From the NCBI RefSeq assembly GCF_024519315.1, contig NZ_JANIIC010000085.1, positions 1-34,918 of the forward strand: a DNA stretch of 34,918 nt, written 5' to 3'. This DNA comes from Streptomyces malaysiensis subsp. samsunensis (GTDB lineage Bacteria; Actinomycetota; Actinomycetes; Streptomycetales; Streptomycetaceae). The notes under the pieces were generated by a model. That model saw nothing but the letters and a program-made list of their open reading frames with translations. It was not told the DNA's origin and did no database searches. Positions 31,901 to 34,918 of this stretch are shown one piece after another (position 1 is the first letter of the stretch; every line of letters starts with the position of its first letter). A program made the position numbers and the translations under genes.

Positions 31901-32609
31901 CCATCACGGCCACCCCGCCGGCCAGGGCCAGATCGCATTCGCCGTTGCGCAGCGCCTGACAGGCCAAGTGGATGGCGACGAGCGATGAGGAACACGCGGT
32001 GTCCACCGTGACCGCCGGGCCCTCGAGGCCGAGCGAGTACGCGACCCGGCCGGACACCACACTGCCGAGGTTCCCGGCGCCGACGTAGCCCTCCACCTCG
32101 CTGGTGATGTTGCCGATGACCGACAGATAGTCATGCGAACCCACCCCGGCGAACACACCGGTGTTGCTGCCGCTCAGCGACTCCTGGGTGAGCCCGGCGC
32201 GCTCGAACGCCTCCCACGCGGTCTCCAGGAGCAGCCGCTGCTGCGGGTCCATTGCCTGGGCCTCGCGGGGGCTGATGTCGAAGAAGGACGCGTCGAATTC
32301 GGTCGCGTCGTAGCAGAATCCGCCCTGGTCCACATAGGACTTCCCATAGCTTTCGGGATCCGGGTCGAACAGCTCCTCGGTGCCCCACCCCCGGTCCGTG
32401 GGAAAGCCCGAAACGGCGTCCTCGCCGTCCCGCACCAGCCGCCACAGCTCCTCCGGCGACCGCACCCCACCCGGATAGCGGCAGGCCATGCCCACGATCG
32501 CGATGGGCTCCGGCTCCGCGGACTCGGCCTCCCGCAGACGCTGACGGGTCTGGCGCAACTCGGCCGTGACCCACTTGAGGTGGTCGAGCAGCTTCTCTTC
32601 GTTCGACAT
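25995..32609 (-). CDS. PKS D: single-module type I PKS, KS-AT-DH-ER-KR-ACP
   Basis: 2204-residue fully reducing module. Docking helix MSNEEKLLDHLKWVTAEL; KS Cys206, with the catalytic-His motif written VDGHGTGT instead of VEAHGTGT; AT Ser668 in GHSQG and YASH 771-774 (methylmalonyl); DH His980 and Asp1147; ER with NADPH motif HAATGGVG at 1577 and Val1488 at the stereo-determining position (2R methyl expected); KR Gly-rich loop from 1764, LRD in place of LDD (the conserved third Asp is kept, so B-type is likely), Tyr1906; ACP Ser2076. The DH motif has Asp984 where the consensus has Gly. The product should be a saturated alpha-methyl unit. AAGGAG lies about ten bases before the ATG. Its AT is a near-copy of that in PKS C, whereas its DH, ER and KR are clearly different from those of PKS A. 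Confidence 0.97.
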   Translation of the reverse strand: MSNEEKLLDHLKWVTAELRQTRQRLREAESAEPEPIAIVGMACRYPGGVRSPEELWRLVRDGEDAVSGFPTDRGWGTEELFDPDPESYGKSYVDQGGFCYDATEFDASFFDISPREAQAMDPQQRLLLETAWEAFERAGLTQESLSGSNTGVFAGVGSHDYLSVIGNITSEVEGYVGAGNLGSVVSGRVAYSLGLEGPAVTVDTACSSSLVAIHLACQALRNGECDLALAGGVAVMATPGGFIEFSRQRGMAPDGRCKPFAAAADGTGWGEGSGLIVLERLCEAQRRDRSVLGVIRGSAVNQDGASNGLTAPNGPSQQRVIRQALANAQLSTAEVDAVDGHGTGTTLGDPIEAQALLATYGQGRPEDRPLWLGSIKSNLGHTQAAAGAASVIKMVMAMRHELLPASLHIDEPTPHADWASGAVRLLTEPVPWPRGERARRAGVSAFGISGTNAHLILEQAPAPAGTPSVTTVPTDGDGVPAGGVVPWVVSGRGAEALRGQARALAERVATDPDASPAEVGWSLISTRSVFDHRAVIVGEHRDELLAGLNALATGNTHPTIIEPTTTTGPGAGGMGPVLVFPGQGSQWLGMGAGLLDTSPVFAARVAECEHALTPHVDWSLTEVLRGGVNAADLARVDVVQPVLWAVMISLATVWDHHGLTPAAVIGHSQGEIAAACVAGALSLDEGARIVALRAHALRRLAGHGAMASLTISQTHTEELLTNLGQRAEAVGVAAVNGPGSVVISGPPEQVAHAVTACEQAGHRARLIDVDYASHSAQVDDIAEELREVLSGIEPVQAEVAFYSTVTGARMDTSGLDTAYWVKNLRERVRFADAVQALLHDGHRVFIEASTHPVLTIGMQETFEEAGVPAAAVPTLRRDHGDQAQLMRSVAQAFTAGVAVDWTRWFPTDPAPRTIDLPTYAFQRERYWLDGRGGHSGDPGDLGLGPAGHPLLGAAVELAEGGAHLLTGRLSPRTHPWLNDHRVLDTVLLPGTAFAELALHAAARTGCDLVSELTLHAPLVIPQGEAVDVQIAVAAPDHIGERPITVHSRPAAEEDDGAWTRHATGALATSPPANPVSLNGTWPPPGATPLPVEDFYRQLADHGYHYGPSFQGLTAAWRLGGDVYAEVSLPQGEREGTAAYGIHPALFDAALHARALDVAPGSEDARRILLPFTWSGLRLCATGADTLRIRITPTAPDRLTLLAADPTGAAVAVVDDLILRPVPDGQLGRARAAGRNSLFQLAWTRMTLAEPAPTCRSAVIGPDGGPPADALRDAIRLPDLAAVRATVADGAPPPDVVFASFGSSVDGRGDPGDPVERSHDLGKEALGVLREFLATPEFADARLAVVTRGAVATQSHGDVHDLPASAVWGLVRSAQSENPGRVLLLDLDQRDTSLRSLPDAVASGEPQLALRDGVAYVPRLVHDDAAKRLTPPEGAATWRLGLTGHGSLDQLALVDCPDNTRPLDRGEVRVALRAGGVNFHDVVVALGMVEDPRPLGGDGAGVVVEVGPGTEGFAVGDRVMGLFNGTGPLVVTDVRVITRIPAGWSYAQAATTPSAFLTAYYGLADLAGLRAGEKLLLHAATGGVGLAAVQLARHWQAEVYATASPTKWHALRERGFDDRHIASSRTLDFEERFRAAAGSVDVVLNSLAGDFVDASLRLLTPGGRFIDMSRTDIRDAEQVAVRCPGVAYRAFDLVGGAGPDRIQQMLAELSALFENGTLRPLPTTLWDIRRAPEAFRHFSQARHIGKIVLTLPTALDPEGTVLITGGTGTLGAATARHLVAHHGVRRLLLISRRGLDTPGATELAAELTGLGGEVSIAACDAADRAALAKLLETVSNRHPLTAVVHAAGLLRDATVEALTPDQLDEVLRAKADAAWNLHELTRDAELSAFVLFSAAAGLLGAAGQGNYAAANAFLDALAVHRHAQGLPATSLAWGYWAEATGMTGGMTDADRARLARSGMVGLETEQGLALLDIALDSGLPALAPIRLDLAAMRREAHADDLPPLFRSLVRGATPQAATGAAGPGGAAPAEAFAAMSEEDRQQALLKLVRGATATVLGHDTADAIHPAQNFRELGFDSLTAVELRNRLGAATGLRLPATLVFDHPTPTAVVRLLRELLVPVGVTSTDSLLTGLDSLDTALTGGIADGERRARIAARLRELLRKVDGPWQDAEGDDPAEEDLASASDEELFQALDNELTVPSDDSLR
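30033..31179. repeat. Near-identical AT-coding segment, copy 2 (in PKS D)
   Basis: Partner of 23373-24519. On the coding strand both copies favour A- and C-ending codons (CAA, GAA, GCA, TCC), unlike the G/C-ending codons on either side; for instance GHSQGE is written with TCC-CAA-GGC-GAA. Confidence 0.95.
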
Positions 32610-32656
32610 CTAGCGGAGGCTCCTTGACGCGTCGCGGGGGATGGGGGTCATCGGGC

Positions 32657-34918
32657 TCACGACTTTCCGAACTCGTCGGACTTTCCGAACTCGTCCGAGA
32701 TGAGGTCGAAGATGTCTTCTGCCGTCGACGTCTCGAGCTCGCTGTGAGCCGCGGAACGCTCCGTGCCCCGTTCCGTGTCGCTCCACTTGGCCAGCAGCAG
32801 CCGCAGTCGCCCGGTGATCCGGCGACGGGCCGCCTCGTCCACCGCCGAGGGCTCCGAGACCGAGTCCCACCGGTCGAGCTCCGACAGCAGATGTCCCTCG
32901 GAGGTCGGCTCCCCCTCGACGAGCTGCTCGCGCAGATAGTCGGCCAACTCCTTGGGGGTGGGGTGGTCGAAGACAAGGGTGGGCGGGAGGTCGACGCCGG
33001 TGGCGGCGGAGAGGCGGTGCCCGAATTCGACGGCCGTGAGGGAGTCGAACCCCAGCTCCTGGAACGGCTGGGCTGGTGGGATCGCATCGATGGTGGGGTG
33101 GCCGAGGATCGCGGCGGCGTGCGTCTGGATGTGATGCAGAAGAAGTTGGTGCCGCTGGGCGGGGGTGCCGGTGGCCAGCTGCCGTTGAAGCGAACCGCCC
33201 ATGGCCGCGGTGGCGTCCGGGGCGGCATCGGGGCCGGGCGACGCGGCGGCGGCCAGGTCGGACAGCAGCGGGCTGGGCCGCTGTGCGGTGAAACCGGCCG
33301 GGAACCTCTCCCAGTCGATGTCCGCGATGGTGATCGTGGTGTCGCCGTGGTCCAGGGCGTGCTGGAGCGAGGCGATGGCGAGATCGGTGTCCAGGGGACG
33401 CATTCCGCGCCGGCGGTAGTAGTCGACGGCGGCCTCGTCGGACGCCATGCCCGCATCGCTCCACGGCGCCCAGGCGAGGCTGGTGGCGGCCAGGCCCCGG
33501 GCCCGGCGGTGTTCGGCGAGGGCGTCGAGATAGGTGTTGGCGGCGGCGTAGGACGGCTGTCGGCCGCCGCCCCACGCGGCGGCGCCGGACGAGAAGAGCA
33601 CGAAGGCGCTGAGGTCCAGCTCCTCGGTGAGTTCATGGAGCAGGGCGGCCGCGAGTGCTTTGGGCCGCAGCACAGCGTCGATCCCCGGGAGATCCAGCTC
33701 GGCGAGCGGGGTGTTCTCCGGGAGACCGGCGGCGTGGACGACGGCGGTGAGGGGGTGTTCGGCGGGGATGGTGTCGAGAAGGCGCTGGAGCGCGGCTCGG
33801 TCGGAGACATCGCAGGCGGTGATGGTGATGGCCGAGCCCAAGTCGTTCAGGTCTTGGGCGAGTTGGGTGGCTCCGGGCGCGTCGGGTCCTGAGCGGCTGA
33901 CAAGGTGGAGATGGGGTGCGCCCTGGCGGGCCAGCCAGCGGGCGACATGGGCGCCGAGACCCCCCGTGCCACCGGTGATCAGGGTCGTACCGGCGGGGCG
34001 CCACGCGGTGGGCGCGGTGTCCGGGCAGGCGGCGCGCTCCAGGCGCCGGGCCAGGACGGTGGAGCGGATCGCCACCTGGTCCTCCGGCTGACCGGGCACC
34101 AGCACGGCGGCGATACGGGCCGGGGTGCGGGCGTCGGCGACGGCCGGGAGGTCGATGAGGCCGCCCCAGAGCCGGGGGTGTTCCAGCGCGGCGACCCGGC
34201 CCATGCCCCAGATCTGGGCCTGGTGCGGGTGGGGCAGCGGATCGGTGGCGGTGGCGGCCACCGCGCCTTGGGTGACACACCACAGGGGCGCGATGAGCGG
34301 CGCCTCGCCGAGGGCCTGGACGAGGGCGGCGGTGGCGGCCAGCCCTGTGGGGACGGCCGGGTGGTCGGGGTGGGGCGTCTGGTCGAGCGCGAGCAGACTC
34401 AGAATGCCCTCGGGGGTGCTGCCATCGGGTAGGTGGGAGAGCAGCGGGGCGATGGCGTCGCGCCGGGCGTCCGCGCCATCGATGGACAGAACCTCGTGGG
34501 CCGCGCCATGGGCGTCGAGCGCCTCGACGGTGGCGTGGACGGCCGGATGTTCCTCCAGCCCGGTGGGCACGAGCAGCAGCCAGGTCCCGCTGAGCGTCGG
34601 CGCGGTGGCAAGGTCCCGCACCTGCTTCCATGCGACGCGGTAACGCCAGGAGTCGATGGTGGACCGTTCGCGGTGCCGACGGCGCCAGGTCGACAGTACG
34701 GGGAGCGCGGGCAGCAGGGTGTCAATGCCGGGGCTGTCCTTCTCCAGGTCGAGTGTGCTCGCGAGGGCGTCGACGTCCAGCTCCTCGATGGCGTCCCAGA
34801 GCCTGGCCTCGGCCGGGTTGTGGCCGTTGAGAGGACTGTCGGCACGTGGCGCGGGCGGGGCGAGCCAGTAGTGCTGGTGTTGGAAGGCGTAGGTGGGGAG
34901 GTCGATGGTGCGGGGGGT
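32657..34918 (-). CDS. PKS E: type I PKS, AT(end)-KR-ACP, 5' end outside window
   Basis: The frame is open to the window edge; 753 residues are visible and the true start lies beyond 34918. The first residues (TPRTIDLPTYAFQ) are the AT C-terminal end, then the AT-KR linker, KR and ACP follow with no DH or ER. Numbering from the edge: KR Gly-rich loop GGTGGLG from 316, Ser444, Tyr457, with Trp449 eight residues before the Tyr and no LDD motif (GLPEN instead). This is an A-type KR, so a 3-hydroxyl of the L-type configuration is expected. ACP Ser626 in GFDSL. C-terminal docking helix EDIFDLISDEFG. Extender specificity cannot be read because the AT motifs are outside. The C-terminus carries a six-residue duplication (KSDEFG). 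PKS D begins 47 bases downstream. Confidence 0.95.
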   Translation of the reverse strand, partial: TPRTIDLPTYAFQHQHYWLAPPAPRADSPLNGHNPAEARLWDAIEELDVDALASTLDLEKDSPGIDTLLPALPVLSTWRRRHRERSTIDSWRYRVAWKQVRDLATAPTLSGTWLLLVPTGLEEHPAVHATVEALDAHGAAHEVLSIDGADARRDAIAPLLSHLPDGSTPEGILSLLALDQTPHPDHPAVPTGLAATAALVQALGEAPLIAPLWCVTQGAVAATATDPLPHPHQAQIWGMGRVAALEHPRLWGGLIDLPAVADARTPARIAAVLVPGQPEDQVAIRSTVLARRLERAACPDTAPTAWRPAGTTLITGGTGGLGAHVARWLARQGAPHLHLVSRSGPDAPGATQLAQDLNDLGSAITITACDVSDRAALQRLLDTIPAEHPLTAVVHAAGLPENTPLAELDLPGIDAVLRPKALAAALLHELTEELDLSAFVLFSSGAAAWGGGRQPSYAAANTYLDALAEHRRARGLAATSLAWAPWSDAGMASDEAAVDYYRRRGMRPLDTDLAIASLQHALDHGDTTITIADIDWERFPAGFTAQRPSPLLSDLAAAASPGPDAAPDATAAMGGSLQRQLATGTPAQRHQLLLHHIQTHAAAILGHPTIDAIPPAQPFQELGFDSLTAVEFGHRLSAATGVDLPPTLVFDHPTPKELADYLREQLVEGEPTSEGHLLSELDRWDSVSEPSAVDEAARRRITGRLRLLLAKWSDTERGTERSAAHSELETSTAEDIFDLISDEFGKSDEFGKS
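32661..32696 (-). repeat. 18-base tandem duplication at the PKS E C-terminus
   Basis: Two 18-base units (32661-32678, 32679-32696) differ at one base and encode a repeated six-residue block (DEFGKS). They lie in the docking tail, immediately before the stop. Confidence 0.9.

Noticed and set aside
34619..34621. ATG at 34621 as the start of PKS E
   Set aside because: The same frame continues to the window edge and encodes the end of an AT and the AT-KR linker, so this Met is internal.

Overview
The window is part of a type I modular polyketide synthase (PKS) cluster from a high-GC actinomycete, almost certainly Streptomyces or a close relative. The evidence is a base composition of roughly 70-75 % GC, strong G/C bias at third codon positions, GTG starts, rare TTA leucine codons and classical Streptomyces module architecture. 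The set of non-PKS genes identifies the product class as a polyether ionophore of the monensin/nigericin/nanchangmycin type. It contains a MonCI-like flavin epoxidase, two small SnoaL-fold epoxide hydrolases (MonBI and MonBII types), a MonCII-like releasing thioesterase, a discrete acyl carrier protein and a PKS-like protein with dead AT and KR domains that matches the chain-transferring KSX.

Layout. 1-10918 (+): the end of one fully reducing module (KS'-AT-DH-ER-KR-ACP, 5' end outside the window) and a complete single-module PKS (KS-AT-degenerate KR-ACP). 10921-11005: a strong double hairpin separating convergent transcription. 11005-11871 (-): the thioesterase. 11872-12043: divergent promoter region. 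12044-13303 (+): a cytochrome P450. 13330-13369: a second hairpin between convergent genes. 13387-34918 (-): one long co-directional block, read from the right end as PKS E (partial, AT'-KR-ACP), PKS D (KS-AT-DH-ER-KR-ACP), PKS C (KS-AT-DH-KR-ACP), MonBI-like, MonBII-like, MonCI-like, KSX, ACPX. Two junctions in this block are 4-base start/stop overlaps, so it is probably translated as an operon that ends at the 13330-13369 hairpin.

How the parts should work together (inference from the polyether paradigm): the PKS modules build a methylmalonate-rich polyene chain, since every intact AT in the window carries the YASH/GHSQG methylmalonyl signature. PKS C (DH+KR, no ER) leaves an alkene, PKS A and D leave saturated methylenes, PKS E leaves a hydroxyl and PKS B probably leaves a ketone. 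KSX moves the finished chain to ACPX, the flavoenzyme epoxidises its E-alkenes, the two hydrolases open the epoxides in a cascade to form the ether rings, the thioesterase frees the acid and the P450 oxidises the skeleton. No regulator, transporter or loading module lies in the window, so the exact compound cannot be named.

The most unusual details are a 1.15-kb AT segment about 99 % identical at DNA level in PKS C and PKS D and with its own codon style, several in-frame tandem-repeat insertions in PKS linkers and in a dying KR, and two in-frame TTA codons that could place the block under bldA control.
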